Source: Methanobacterium alkalithermotolerans (lineage in GTDB: Archaea > Methanobacteriota > Methanobacteria > Methanobacteriales > Methanobacteriaceae). From it: DNA of 64,000 nucleotides. Positions 1 through 8,610 of this stretch are shown here, piece after piece (position 1 is the first letter of the stretch; every line of letters starts with the position of its first letter). The DNA is taken from NCBI RefSeq assembly GCF_018141185.1, contig NZ_CP058560.1:2123078-2187077 (forward strand), read 5' to 3'. A program made the translations under genes and the position numbers. The notes beneath the pieces are model-generated. The model made no database searches and was not told where the DNA came from. It was given only the letters and a program-made list of their open reading frames with translations.

Positions 1-1479
1 GGTAACAGGTAGTGCCTCTAGTAACCGTTTATCAAATCCAGTTAGTGTTGCTTCCAGGATAGGGCCGCCCAGTATTATGGAATGGGCCAGGTCTATCCAG
101 GAGGCCACTAATACTGGTTTTTCATTTAATTTGGCTCGGCAGCGCTGGTACTGAAAAAGCAAAGCACTCTCTTTTATAAGCTGCATCAACTTCTTGGAGT
201 CCCTCCGGGCCCGGGGATTGTTGGTAGGGAAAATATCCAACAACTCTGACTCAAAAGGTATCAGCACTATGTACTCTTTTAGTAACTGGAAAGCGTCCTT
301 CAGGTTTTTATATTTGTAATCAAAATTCATCTCACCCTTTATTTCCTGGAGAGTTTTTTCTGTGGTTTTAAAATTCTCTTCCAGGATCCTCTTAGTCTGC
401 TCCTCACTATCATCCACAGGTATGATGAAATTTCTACTGGCAAATTCAGGATCCAACTCTATAGCGGTGGTGGTGGTAACCAGGGTCTTAACCGGTATAA
501 CAGTCTTTTGAACTTCAAACTGGCCTGTTTTAGGGTTTTTAATGGTGGTCTCTGCAACAAATCCCCCGTCATCAGCTGACATTAACCGGGTCTGTTTGTT
601 GTTGAACTCTTCTTCCAGGGTCTCCTGGATGTATATGATGTCCACCTGGTCCAGGTCATCAGCATACTTAAGGGCCGTATCAGAGAGACTACCCACCTTT
701 TTAATCCTGTGCAGGCCAGTTACCACATTGGCCGTATTGGTCTTACCAATGGAAGATTCCCCTTTAAGGGTATTGATAGTTGAAAGCCCCAAACGGGCCC
801 CGATACAGTTAAAATTTAAAGTATGCTTGGATTCCACCTCCCCAATAATAAAACCCTTATTGGGGGGCCTCTCATACAATGCTTCATCAATATAGCTCAA
901 CAGATCGGGCCGGCTTAATATCTCAATTAGCTCATTTCTTCTTTCTTCTGAAAGTTCTTCTTTTGATCCTGGATCTTTTTGTGCATCTTCCTCCGGATTT
1001 TCCAGGGCAAAATCAGTTTCATTATTAAGTAAACCCCTGTTATTTTCTATGAATATTCCTGCTTCATTTAAGAATTCTCTTATTTTTTCCCGGGGGATGC
1101 CGGTGTGGTTATTTAAATATTTTACCAGGGCCTTGTCACGGTTTTTACTTTCAATATCTGGACTGCTTCTGCTGGAGACTTTTCTATGGAATTTTAGTGG
1201 TTTATGGCCGTCTATCTCAACCCACTGAAGTAGGTAGGACTTTCCGGATATTTCAATGCTTAAATAGTATTCCAGGCCATTAATATCCATGAAAAATAAA
1301 CTGCACCCTCCAGGGAGTAATTTTACTACCTTTTTCCTAAATTCCGGTATTTTAGTTTCTAATTTTTCTGGTAGCACCGCCATTAAATTATTACTTTCCA
1401 ATAAGTTTTTATTCTCCAATGGCCAATCATTAGATAAGGCTGGTCTCCCCAACCCCTTCTCTATTTTTTCTTCAGTCAT
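1..1479 (-). CDS. P-loop primase/helicase-like protein, 3' end outside window
   Basis: The frame is open for 493 residues from an ATG at 1479 (preceded by AGAGGGATTAG) to the window edge, so the C terminus is missing. A Walker A motif, GESSIGKT, lies at residues 240-247, followed by a Walker B-like VDIIYIQE near 279. Further on is a run of threonines before LDPEFASRN, resembling sensor-1 and arginine-finger elements of replicative helicases and primase-helicases. The N-terminal ~200 residues are not recognised. A ribbon-helix-helix gene sits just upstream on the same strand, a pairing common in integrated plasmids and viruses. Replication or mobile-element function is inferred; any P-loop ATPase is possible. 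The gene is certain, the function is not. Confidence 0.7.
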   Translation of the reverse strand, partial: MTEEKIEKGLGRPALSNDWPLENKNLLESNNLMAVLPEKLETKIPEFRKKVVKLLPGGCSLFFMDINGLEYYLSIEISGKSYLLQWVEIDGHKPLKFHRKVSSRSSPDIESKNRDKALVKYLNNHTGIPREKIREFLNEAGIFIENNRGLLNNETDFALENPEEDAQKDPGSKEELSEERRNELIEILSRPDLLSYIDEALYERPPNKGFIIGEVESKHTLNFNCIGARLGLSTINTLKGESSIGKTNTANVVTGLHRIKKVGSLSDTALKYADDLDQVDIIYIQETLEEEFNNKQTRLMSADDGGFVAETTIKNPKTGQFEVQKTVIPVKTLVTTTTAIELDPEFASRNFIIPVDDSEEQTKRILEENFKTTEKTLQEIKGEMNFDYKYKNLKDAFQLLKEYIVLIPFESELLDIFPTNNPRARRDSKKLMQLIKESALLFQYQRCRAKLNEKPVLVASWIDLAHSIILGGPILEATLTGFDKRLLEALPVT

Positions 1480-1551
1480 CTAATCCCTCTATTATCATTC
1501 TGGGCCAATGTTCTCCCTCCTTTTTTTAAGATGAAATAGGGCCAACTTACC

Positions 1552-1737
1552 CTATTTAAAATCTCTATTTCTAATTTTATTTTGATTTAGATCCGTATGA
1601 TCTAGATTCAGCTCATTTTTTATTGCATTTCGGATAAAATGGCTTAAACTGGCCACTTCTCCATCTTCAATCTTTTTTGAAATTTCTAGTAGATCTTCCA
1701 GTTCAATGGAGACACTTTTTGTTACATACAATTCCAT
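1552..1737 (-). CDS. Small ribbon-helix-helix-like protein
   Basis: This 61-residue protein has an N-terminal strand (YVTKSVSIEL), a helix (DLLEISKKIE) and a second helix starting SLSHFIRNAI, the order expected of a CopG/Arc-type ribbon-helix-helix DNA-binding domain. The ATG at 1737 is preferred over two upstream GTG codons because the GGTG before it makes a ribosome site. It lies 72 bases upstream of the P-loop gene and probably shares its transcript, so it may regulate that gene or act as a partner. A TATA-like stretch (TTATAAATA on the minus strand) lies near 1780. The domain call rests on pattern only. Confidence 0.55.
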   Translation of the reverse strand: MELYVTKSVSIELEDLLEISKKIEDGEVASLSHFIRNAIKNELNLDHTDLNQNKIRNRDFK

Positions 1738-1743
1738 CACCAC

Positions 1744-2174
1744 AATTAATACATTTAATGTAATTAATTATTAACTATCCTTATTTATAATACTTATACT
1801 TAATCCAGTATGATTAATATGTGGAATAGCATCATTTTTTATCTTCATTATATTTTGATATGACGAAGATAACCTCAGATGGCCTATCTACTAAAATCCA
1901 TTAAAACAGGTTTTTTGATAAAAAAAGGAAAATATGGCCATAACGATGCAGGCTAAAAACAGATCCCAGATTGAACAATATATTGAAAAATTAATATTTT
2001 TTAGAAATAATGATAATTTAGCTTTTAAAAACTAAATTGAAAAATTCATCATACTCTTTTTCATGAAGGCTGCTGGCCACTACCTGGCAGATTTAGTAAT
2101 ATTTTTATACTAAATTAATATTAATTATTCTATAAGTAATAACTAAATTAAAAATAATTCAATATGGTGTTACC
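1744..2174. other. Intergenic region, A+T-rich
   Basis: About 430 bases without a convincing gene. It contains the probable minus-strand promoter of the ribbon-helix-helix gene near 1780 and A+T-rich sequence upstream of the small plus-strand ORF at 2175. No repeat or RNA gene was recognised. Confidence 0.5.
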
Positions 2175-2285
2175 ATGGACAAGATAAGTAAAAAGGAAAT
2201 AAAAGAAGGATTAAAAGCATGGGAAAGACTTTTAGATTGGGCTACTTATGATGTGCCTTTGGTTGATGAGGATGAAGAAGAATAA
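2175..2285 (+). CDS. Very small protein with acidic tail (36 residues)
   Basis: An ATG preceded by GGTGTTACC opens a 36-codon frame ending in TAA. The product is a basic, helix-forming N-terminal half (KISKKEIKEGLKAWERLL) followed by a strongly acidic tail ending DEDEEE. There is no signal or membrane segment. The good ribosome site and amphipathic character argue for a real gene, but no family is recognised. It could be a small regulator or antitoxin-like protein; this is speculative. Confidence 0.4.
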   Translation: MDKISKKEIKEGLKAWERLLDWATYDVPLVDEDEEE

Positions 2286-2654
2286 CCTTTTTATAAATTA
2301 ACATTATTTATCATATTTTAGCCGCTGAAATCTAATTTAAGGCAGTTTTATTAGATAATATTTACTATATTTTACCTATGAAACTTTACTCGGAGCATAA
2401 TAGTTAATGACCAGCCAAATATTTTACTTTTTATTTAAACTTATCAATGCGATATATAACTTTTATTTACAGATGAATTATTGTTTTTAGAGATTAATTT
2501 AGACCTTAGTTACTTTTTTTCATATAGAATCAATATTGTCCTTTGTTTTTACTATTCTAATATAAAAATAATATCTGTTAATGTTAATTATATAATATTT
2601 GGTAAATAATATATAATAGTATAACATATATTTGAGCATGTAGGGGTGATTCTA
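2286..2654. other. Intergenic region, A+T-rich, with probable promoter
   Basis: About 370 bases with no gene. Near its 3' end several TATA-like stretches (around 2590-2632) precede the strong GGGGTG ribosome site of the ORF starting at 2655. Confidence 0.4.
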
Positions 2655-3092
2655 TTGATTGATAGGAATCTTAAAATTTTAATATTATTAGTAGGGGTTT
2701 TTGGAGGATCTGTAGTCGCATGAGTATTTATTTTTCAGGATGATCCTTTTATGGAGTTATTTGACTTTAATTCAACTGTAAATCAGAGTGATGAAATGGA
2801 AAATAGTACCATTGACTCTAATAGTTCTTCAAATGTATCAAAAAATGGGGATTGTAGTTTTTTAACTGCGGATGAGTCTCAATTTAAGGAAGGGGAAGTC
2901 AGGTACTGTAAAGGCATTAAATATAGTTATTATGGCCAGCACGGATGGGTAACTGATGCTGAAATGAAAAGAATGCAAAGGGAAATGGAATGGGAGTTTC
3001 AAGAATCTGAAAAGGAAGGATATTGGTATTATGATCCTGAAACAGGGGGTTACTGCTTCCAGCGCTATGATAATGCACCTACTAGTACTTAG
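2655..3092 (+). pseudogene. Small membrane-anchored protein interrupted by one in-frame TGA
   Basis: A TTG at 2655 behind GGGGTGATTCTA starts a frame coding a hydrophobic segment (LKILILLVGVFGGSVVA). A TGA at 2721 interrupts it, and the same frame continues uninterrupted as VFIFQDDPF and on to 3092. Joined, it is a 145-residue protein with one N-terminal membrane helix and a soluble domain rich in acidic and aromatic residues (C45/C61-type single cysteines, many Trp/Tyr). A start at ATG 2751 alone would lose the membrane helix and has no ribosome site. TGA may be a recent TGG-to-TGA mutation or a read-through site. The soluble domain is not recognised. The lipoprotein gene downstream probably belongs to the same transcript. 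Confidence 0.55.
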
Positions 3093-3139
3093 GTTTAATT
3101 TAATATTTTAGCTATAAAATAATGCGATGGAGGTAAAAA

Positions 3140-3631
3140 ATGAGTAAAAATTTATTTATTTTATGTTTATTGATTATTGGGGGTGTGGTTGCAGTTTCAG
3201 GGTGTAACTCTGAGTATAGTTTGACCTATGAGGAGTTACTGGAAGAATATGGATCTCCTCCATCCGGAGAAAATTTAGCTGAATGGAACAGGGAAAGGGC
3301 CAAGGATGATTATTATGTATTTTTACAAAATTTTACTCTTTTAAAAGAAATGACAGTTGAAACTGCTAAAGAAAGAGTATCACCTTCATCAGATGACTCT
3401 GAAATGGACTATACTATTTTAGATTATGGCGAAAAGGATATAGAAGGAGTAACTGTTTATTATGGGCAGTGGACCACTCCTAGTAATAGAATTGAAGGAG
3501 AGGTGCTTTTTGAGATTAATAGCAGATGGTACAGTATTTTATGGTATGATCTTATAGGAAATCCTAATAAAGAGGCCATAGATGCTAAAATATCTCAAAT
3601 TATATCTAAAGCAAAGAGGGTGAGTACTTAA
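3140..3631 (+). CDS. Secreted lipoprotein of unknown function
   Basis: The 163-residue product begins with a classic lipoprotein signal peptide: positive N terminus, hydrophobic core and lipobox VSGC with the lipidation cysteine at 22. The mature part has many Tyr, Trp and acidic residues and looks like a small beta-rich extracellular domain (GVTVYYGQW, GEVLFEINSRWYSILWYD). The start ATG at 3140 follows GATGGAGGTAAAAA, a strong ribosome site. It lies 47 bases after the TGA-interrupted membrane gene. No domain family is recognised. Confidence 0.75.
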   Translation: MSKNLFILCLLIIGGVVAVSGCNSEYSLTYEELLEEYGSPPSGENLAEWNRERAKDDYYVFLQNFTLLKEMTVETAKERVSPSSDDSEMDYTILDYGEKDIEGVTVYYGQWTTPSNRIEGEVLFEINSRWYSILWYDLIGNPNKEAIDAKISQIISKAKRVST

Positions 3632-4291
3632 CTTATAGCCTAATAATCTACCACCAATCACTATTTTTATTTTAGAAATTATTTTTTCATTAGAATTAAA
3701 AATTTTATTTTATTTTAATTTTTTATTCTTTTATTATTAATATGATAAAATAAGCTAAAATCAAACTTTAAAGAAATAAGGGGGAAGCTAATTTTTTCCC
3801 ATAGAAAGTACTGATTAGATTTTTTTAAAATGCAAGGATTATTAATTATCTTGATATTATTTGAAGCATAATTAAATCTATTTATGTTACCATTTGCACC
3901 ACTTTGATAAATAATAATGCAAATAAATCTAAATTTAATTATAAATAATTATTTAATATTAATCACCATTGTACCCATTCTAATTACTCAAAATCTTTTG
4001 ATAATATTTTAAATTTTATTTTTTTCTAAACTAAGGATAATTATATGATTAAATTTTAAATTTTTATAAATAAAAATGGAATAAATAAAATTATTTTTAA
4101 TTCTTTTTCTTTTTATAATAAAAGTGATAATATTAATGATTTTTCTAATTTAAATGTTGATAATAATTATAATAATAAATAAAATAATTTAGTTTCTTAT
4201 TTTAATTTTAAATATATTATTAATGGTTTTATTTTTATTTTTAATTATTTTAATTTTCGTTTTTGTGGCGGCTGCTTCTAGTTTTGCGTTA
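3632..4291. other. Very A+T-rich intergenic region
   Basis: About 660 bases of extreme A+T richness with poly-T and poly-A runs and no supported gene. T-rich runs just after 3660 could terminate the lipoprotein transcript. Confidence 0.5.
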
Positions 4292-4480
4292 ATATTACCG
4301 GAAATTTCGCCTGGTTCGTTTTTTGAGCTTTCAGCGGTGGAACTTCTATTAATACAACTACTAATACTTCTGCTGCTGTTACTACGTTGTAGTAAAAGGA
4401 GCAGTAATAGTATTTTTGATATTAAAATTTCGACTGCCAAAAGATCAAAAAACGTGTTGGGGCGAAATTTCCGTTATAAT
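4292..4480. repeat. Long imperfect palindrome (~190 nt)
   Basis: The outer ends match as inverted repeats: CGGAAATTTCGCC near 4299 and GGCGAAATTTCCG near 4461. Inner blocks also pair: CGTTTTTTGA near 4317 with TCAAAAAACG near 4445, and AATACT..GCTGCTG..TTACTAC near 4360-4385 with its counterpart near 4390-4415. The tip is a perfect small hairpin, ACTAC-GTT-GTAGT at 4381-4393. The centre of symmetry is near 4387, midway between the ends. ORFs across it on both strands are low-complexity by-products of the symmetry. It may be a MITE-like element, a structured RNA or an old inverted duplication. Confidence 0.65.
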
Positions 4481-4804
4481 AAAAAACCAACATGAAGGGG
4501 GTGTAGGAGTAAAATAACCTTTAAATCCAATAAGGACCCTTATAGCCGAATTTGATCAATTTTTCTACTTTTATGCATAACTATTTATTATATAATAATA
4601 CTTAAGTAATACTAATTCAGTAGGGGGTGTTACAATCTGACCTAAAAAGTAGTACTAATTGAACCACTTATTTCTCCTGCAACAAGGCAAAAGACCATTG
4701 CCCTGGAGGATAAAAAAAGGCCATCCCTGGATTTTCCTCTATTTGTATTAATTGGCCTTTTTTTAGATCTCCAGAGAGTAAGCCCTGGGAGAATATTTCT
4801 GAAA

Positions 4805-5299
4805 ATGGCCGCAAATGGCCATAGACGTAAAGATAACAAATTTATTTTAATTTCAAATAATTCATGGGGGTGTATTTTATTGGATTTAGATGTTGAAAAT
4901 AGACAGAGTTTGAATATTAAGCACGAATATGAGTTAATTAATCTTTTCCGGGACCAGAACTTTGAAGCGGCCCGTCTACCTGGTGCAGTCTCTCGGGCCC
5001 CGGATCTAATAGCAGGTGATGGTGATACGGTGTTCATTTTAAGGGTGAAGGCCACCGGGGGAGAACGAATCGAACTATATAAAAAGCACGTATGGGACCT
5101 GAAAAGGTTTTCTGTGAAGTTAAAGGCCAAACCATTACTGGCCCTGAAATACGAGGGCCACTCTCCCTGGATATTTGCTCATTTAAGTGTCTTGGAAGAT
5201 GATGGTGGCCGGTTTGCTATAGGCCTGGAAGAAGCCCGTTTAAAGGGGTTTAAGATGAATGAATTAATTTCTAATGAATTACAGCAGAGGTTGGTATGA
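4805..5299 (+). CDS. Hjc-type Holliday junction resolvase-like protein, catalytic Glu replaced
   Basis: Residues ~38-130 follow the archaeal Hjc pattern: an early Glu in HEYELINLF (E43), LPGAVSRAPDLIAG with the PD aspartate at 67, a strand ending LRVKATG, then helix and WIF. In active Hjc the strand carries ExK (usually IEVK); here it reads R80-V-K82, so the second acidic metal ligand is missing while Lys is kept. The protein may bind branched DNA without cutting, or act on something else. The 164-residue length and ~37-residue N-terminal extension exceed the usual ~130; the frame is open further upstream to 4646, so the start is uncertain. It overlaps the next gene by four bases (ATGA), showing translational coupling. 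Confidence 0.7.
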   Translation: MAANGHRRKDNKFILISNNSWGCILLDLDVENRQSLNIKHEYELINLFRDQNFEAARLPGAVSRAPDLIAGDGDTVFILRVKATGGERIELYKKHVWDLKRFSVKLKAKPLLALKYEGHSPWIFAHLSVLEDDGGRFAIGLEEARLKGFKMNELISNELQQRLV

Positions 5300-5898
5300 A
5301 TAAAGATGAGATTAAGGATGTTTTGATAAGAAACATCAGGGAAGGGAAAAACAGTCTGTTGTGGCAGCAGCACACCGCCCAGTACATCGAGGCCATTGAG
5401 GAAAAGTACGAGGTGGTTTACATCAATGAGCCGGACCCCATAAAGGCCAAGATGGTGGAGATTATCACTGCCATTTCCCATGAGAAAGAGACCACCTTGT
5501 CCCGTAAGACTGTCCCTGAACTTAAAAAAATCCTGGCGAGTAAGACCGCCCGAAAAAAGGTGGTGATTATTTTTAACCATTTTGAGCGCATAACTGCCAG
5601 TGTGGCCCGGGCCTGGCTAAGCATATCTGAATTTGAAAGAGTGATATTGGTGGGGTCCCTTTTTGGCCGCTTCAAGAAAGGTGCCTATGGTTTGTACAAG
5701 GTCTTTGAGGTGGTGAATGAAGATGACATGGAGGAGAGCTTTGATGAGGTGGACATCAGCATCTTTGTTTTTGGCGGGATCAGTGTATTGATTTTTTTGG
5801 CTTTTTTGAGGGTAAGCCTGCAATTTGCTTTTGAAGTTACAGGTGCTTTTTGGTTGGCTGTTATAGTATTTAGAACCTTTATTTTTGTAGCAAGATAG
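5296..5898 (+). CDS. Membrane protein with degenerate ATPase-like domain
   Basis: This 200-residue protein has a soluble part (1-~150) and a C-terminal hydrophobic pair of helices (about 152-200). KKVVIIFNHFERITAS near residue 91 resembles the Walker B and following helix of AAA/STAND ATPases, and FERVILVGSLFGRF resembles sensor 1, but no true Walker A is present (REGKNSLLWQQ at 15-25 is only reminiscent). It overlaps the Hjc-like gene by ATGA and is followed after 5 bases by the ribosome site of a small gene. The overlap suggests the products work together, perhaps at the membrane. No named family is recognised. Confidence 0.55.
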   Translation: MNKDEIKDVLIRNIREGKNSLLWQQHTAQYIEAIEEKYEVVYINEPDPIKAKMVEIITAISHEKETTLSRKTVPELKKILASKTARKKVVIIFNHFERITASVARAWLSISEFERVILVGSLFGRFKKGAYGLYKVFEVVNEDDMEESFDEVDISIFVFGGISVLIFLAFLRVSLQFAFEVTGAFWLAVIVFRTFIFVAR

Positions 5899-5914
5899 AA
5901 AGGGGTGTGATAAA

Positions 5915-6169
5915 ATCGAAGTTGATGGAAAATTAATTTTTGACAAGGATAAAGAAGAGCTGGTCTTTATCCTGGATGAACCTATTTATTGTGAGGCCCT
6001 GGATAACTATTTAATAATGTTGGGCTTTCTGGACCTGGAAATGGCCCGATGCATGTTCTGTGAAAGGATTATAGATATGGCCCTGGATGGTGAGGTTGTA
6101 TATACCAGCATGGACCTCCCTCTGGATATGGATGTGGAAGATGATGTATCCATGGTGGTGTATGTATGA
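5915..6169 (+). CDS. Small acidic protein with non-standard start (ATC?)
   Basis: A frame of about 84 codons, IEVDGKLIF...VSMVVYV, fills the gap between two genes and ends with TGA overlapping the next ATG. No ATG, GTG or TTG occurs in frame near the strong GGGGTG ribosome site at 5903-5908; the codon at ideal spacing is ATC (5915). The first in-frame ATG is at 6018 and would remove a third of the protein. The product is acidic, with ARCMFCERI holding a CxxC pair. Codon usage and gap-free packing make the gene credible; its start is the anomaly. Function unknown. Confidence 0.5.
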   Translation: MEVDGKLIFDKDKEELVFILDEPIYCEALDNYLIMLGFLDLEMARCMFCERIIDMALDGEVVYTSMDLPLDMDVEDDVSMVVYV

Positions 6170-6846
6170 GGTTCTGGACCCACATACCCACCAGTCTATT
6201 ACTCTACCTGGTCCTGATCTGGCTATTAAACTTACCAGTGACCATTCCTGGAATGGTAATTACCGGTCTGATATCGGTGGTGCCGGATATCATTGACAAG
6301 GTTACAGGTAAGCACCGTGGTTTTGGCCATTCATTTATTTTTTTGGCACCGGCCATACTGGCCTTCATGATAAACATATCCCTGGGATTGAGCATCGTAT
6401 CAGCCTTCATTACTCATGTGGCCCTGGATTGTGCTACCAAGAAGGGTGTTCCTTTATTTTATCCATTTTCTGAGACCCGGCTTTTATACCCTAAAAAGGA
6501 GAAGTCCAGGATAACCACCGGATCCAGCCGGGAAGTGGCCCTGGCAATGCTGATTATATTTTGTTTGGTGCCGTTGGCATATGGCCTGACGGTGGGTATG
6601 CCGGATCTGGATGAGATCTGGGCCCAGGATGAAGAATTAGAAAATAAAACTGAAAATAACTCGGCTAAAGAATATATAAAAAGGGATTATAGGAGGTATT
6701 ATAGTCCTGAGAGTGAGGATAAAAAGGTGGAGGTGATAGTTAAGGTGGTTGAAGTTAAAGGGAATGATAATTATAGTAAAGATTCAGATTATTACAGGTT
6801 AAGAAATGGGCAGAATAAAACTGAGAATTATTCTGCCCAATTATGA
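6166..6846 (+). CDS. YdjM-like (DUF457) membrane-bound metal-dependent hydrolase
   Basis: The first ~150 residues contain the conserved metal-binding pattern of this integral membrane family: PDIID (D41, D44), GKHRGFGHS (H50, H55), FITHVALD (H84, D88) and FYPFS, set among about four transmembrane helices. Relatives include E. coli YdjM, an SOS-induced membrane hydrolase of uncertain substrate. The last ~75 residues are a hydrophilic, Asn/Lys/Glu-rich extension not typical of the family. The start overlaps the preceding stop (ATGA), making it the last gene of a four-gene cassette. An insertion sequence lies 64 bases downstream. Confidence 0.75.
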   Translation: MRFWTHIPTSLLLYLVLIWLLNLPVTIPGMVITGLISVVPDIIDKVTGKHRGFGHSFIFLAPAILAFMINISLGLSIVSAFITHVALDCATKKGVPLFYPFSETRLLYPKKEKSRITTGSSREVALAMLIIFCLVPLAYGLTVGMPDLDEIWAQDEELENKTENNSAKEYIKRDYRRYYSPESEDKKVEVIVKVVEVKGNDNYSKDSDYYRLRNGQNKTENYSAQL

Positions 6847-6933
6847 TTTCTTTTATTGTGAATTATTCTTCTAAAACATATTCCTCTCCTTCCAAATTAT
6901 TTTTTTTAACGGTTTTGTAGAAACCCTTTTTTT

Positions 6934-7928
6934 TTAGTTGATTTGTGTTGTTCTGTAGATGTTGTATATTGTGTTTTTGAGTTTGGTTTCTTTGTTTGAT
7001 AGTTGTGTGCTTCTGCTGTGGTTTGTGCCGTTGAATTTTCTTTTTATTGTTGAAAATATGCTTTCTATATTGTTTCTTTTTGTGTATATTTTGTGTCGGA
7101 ATATTGTTGGGCTTTTTAGTCTGTATTGTCCTTTTTTTGCTCTTTTTTTTGAGAGGTATTTGGTCAAATGCTTTTGAGTTCTTCATTTATGCATTTTCTT
7201 ATTGGTTCTGTGTCATATGCTTTGTCGGCTACTATGTAATCTGGTTTATACTTTTTGATTTGTCTTAATGCGGGTTTTGCAAATTGTGTGTCGTATTTTG
7301 GTCCACGTGATGTTTGATAATATAAAATAAGGCGTGTTTTTACGTCTATTGTTAAATGGTTTTTTATGTAGCTTTTTCTTTCCTTTTGCCGTATTTTTGC
7401 ATAATATTTGTCTGCATAATCATTCGTAAAACCAGAGCCGTCTAATGCTATTATATCTGCTTTAATATCGTTTAATGTTAATATTAATTGGTTAATTTCT
7501 CTAATTTGTTTTGAAGGTAGTCTTTTAAAAAATTTTTGGATCGTTGTAAAGTGTGGAACCTTTTTTATTCTTAAATATTTCTTAATTATGTCTGATACAT
7601 CAATAAAATCAATTATTTCACGATATGTTGATTTTGTGTAAATTTTGATTGCTAATATCGTGAATAAAGCATGTTGTGAATATAAATGGTTTGAAAAAGC
7701 ATTAGAATACTTATTTATCGCTATTTTAACATAATAATACGTTCTTTCGATGAATTTCACCAGTTTATTTTCTTTTAATTCACTATTCTTGTTTAAAACA
7801 CTTTTTAAACGTTGAATATTAGAATTTTTAAAACTAAAATCCAAAAGATTTAACTGCTTTGAAACTCCACTATAAACAGGGGAATAATAGATTTCGCTAA
7901 TCATAATAGTATTATTCCCCTTTCTCAT
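6934..7928 (-). pseudogene. DDE transposase, frameshifted
   Basis: The N-terminal part (7164-7928, 254 residues) contains the first catalytic Asp in IIALDGSGF and the second in ADKAYDTEP, then hits TGA right after EELKSI. A shift of one base near AAAAGC (about 7175) opens the frame down to 6934, coding the C-terminal part with the catalytic Glu in NNIESIFSTIKRKF and the helical tail of this family. So the D-D-E triad is complete only across the frame change. The site is not a standard slippery heptamer, so a disabling mutation is more likely than programmed frameshifting. Confidence 0.7.
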
Positions 7929-7941
7929 TATAAATACTTTA

Positions 7942-7985
7942 GCAACCTGTTTTAAAAATATGTAGCTGTAATTTCAAGTTAAAAC
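7942..7985. repeat. Short inverted repeat upstream of transposase
   Basis: CCTGTTTTAA and its complement TTAAAACAGG flank about 24 bases just upstream of the transposase start. It may be an operator or a transcript hairpin within the insertion sequence. Confidence 0.35.
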
Positions 7986-8083
7986 AGGAAAAACGAAACT
8001 TAAAACTAAAAAATTTTTTTTACAAAAAAATCTACAAAAAACCTCAACTTCAAATAAAAAAAAATAAGGGTTTCTACAAAGCC

Positions 8084-8610
8084 ATAATTTTAAAGAAAAA
8101 TCACAAAAAGAACGCATCATAATGCTTTAAAATTTATTAATAACCTTAAACTTTATGGGGCTCATCATAGTTATTCGAAAAATTTCAGATAAAAAAACCG
8201 AAGGATTTATTATAAAACTACCTAAAAATTCATTTAATCTGATTATTTCGCTTTAAACTTTTATTAATCCCCTTAAATGATTAAAAAATGATAAAATTAA
8301 TCAATTAACTTAAATATGTCCGTAAAATCTTTTTGAATAAATAAAATAAAAGGTTCTAAAGATGCTATGAGAAACTTGAAATTATGGAAAAAAAGATATA
8401 ATATGCTTAAAAATACGAAAAAATGATACTGATTACTTGGATTTTGATTGGTTTTCAAGCATAATTATTACTTATTAATATTTGTGATATTCATCACATA
8501 ATATTTTTTTTTGTATTAATGATAGTGAACATAATTAATAAATGAAAATATAATATATTTTTTTCGAAAAATAATAATATTTTCAAATAATAAAAATGGA
8601 GGAGATCAAA
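8084..8610. promoter_or_regulatory. Leader region of the giant surface protein, with palindrome TGTGAT-N4-ATCACA
   Basis: About 520 bases without a convincing gene. A clean dyad, TGTGAT ATTC ATCACA at 8483-8498, looks like a transcription-factor operator. TATA-like sequence (AATATAATATATT) follows at about 8547-8560, and the strong ribosome site GGAGG at 8598. The arrangement (operator, TATA, leader) suits a regulated surface gene, but the regulator is unknown. Confidence 0.4.

Larger units (their letters stand above)
6911..8083 (-). mobile_element. Insertion sequence, IS4/IS5-like DDE_Tnp_1 group
   Basis: Terminal inverted repeats are visible: GGTTTTGTAGAAACCCTT at 6911-6928, matching the complement of AAGGGTTTCTACAAAGCC at 8066-8083 with one mismatch. 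Subterminal TGTAGAT motifs are repeated on both inner sides (near 6954 and 8026). The element is about 1.17 kb and holds one transposase gene on the minus strand. No target-site duplication could be identified by eye. Its left end is 64 bases after the YdjM-like gene, so that gene appears undisturbed. Confidence 0.75.

Noticed and set aside
2721..2723. Selenocysteine or pyrrolysine decoding of the TGA
   Set aside because: Selenocysteine use is not expected in Methanobacteriales, no SECIS-like structure was evident, and pyrrolysine uses TAG. Mutation or Trp-like read-through are simpler options.
4189..4495. Hydrophobic proteins on both strands
   Set aside because: They are low-complexity Leu/Ser runs produced by the A+T-rich palindrome, without ribosome sites.
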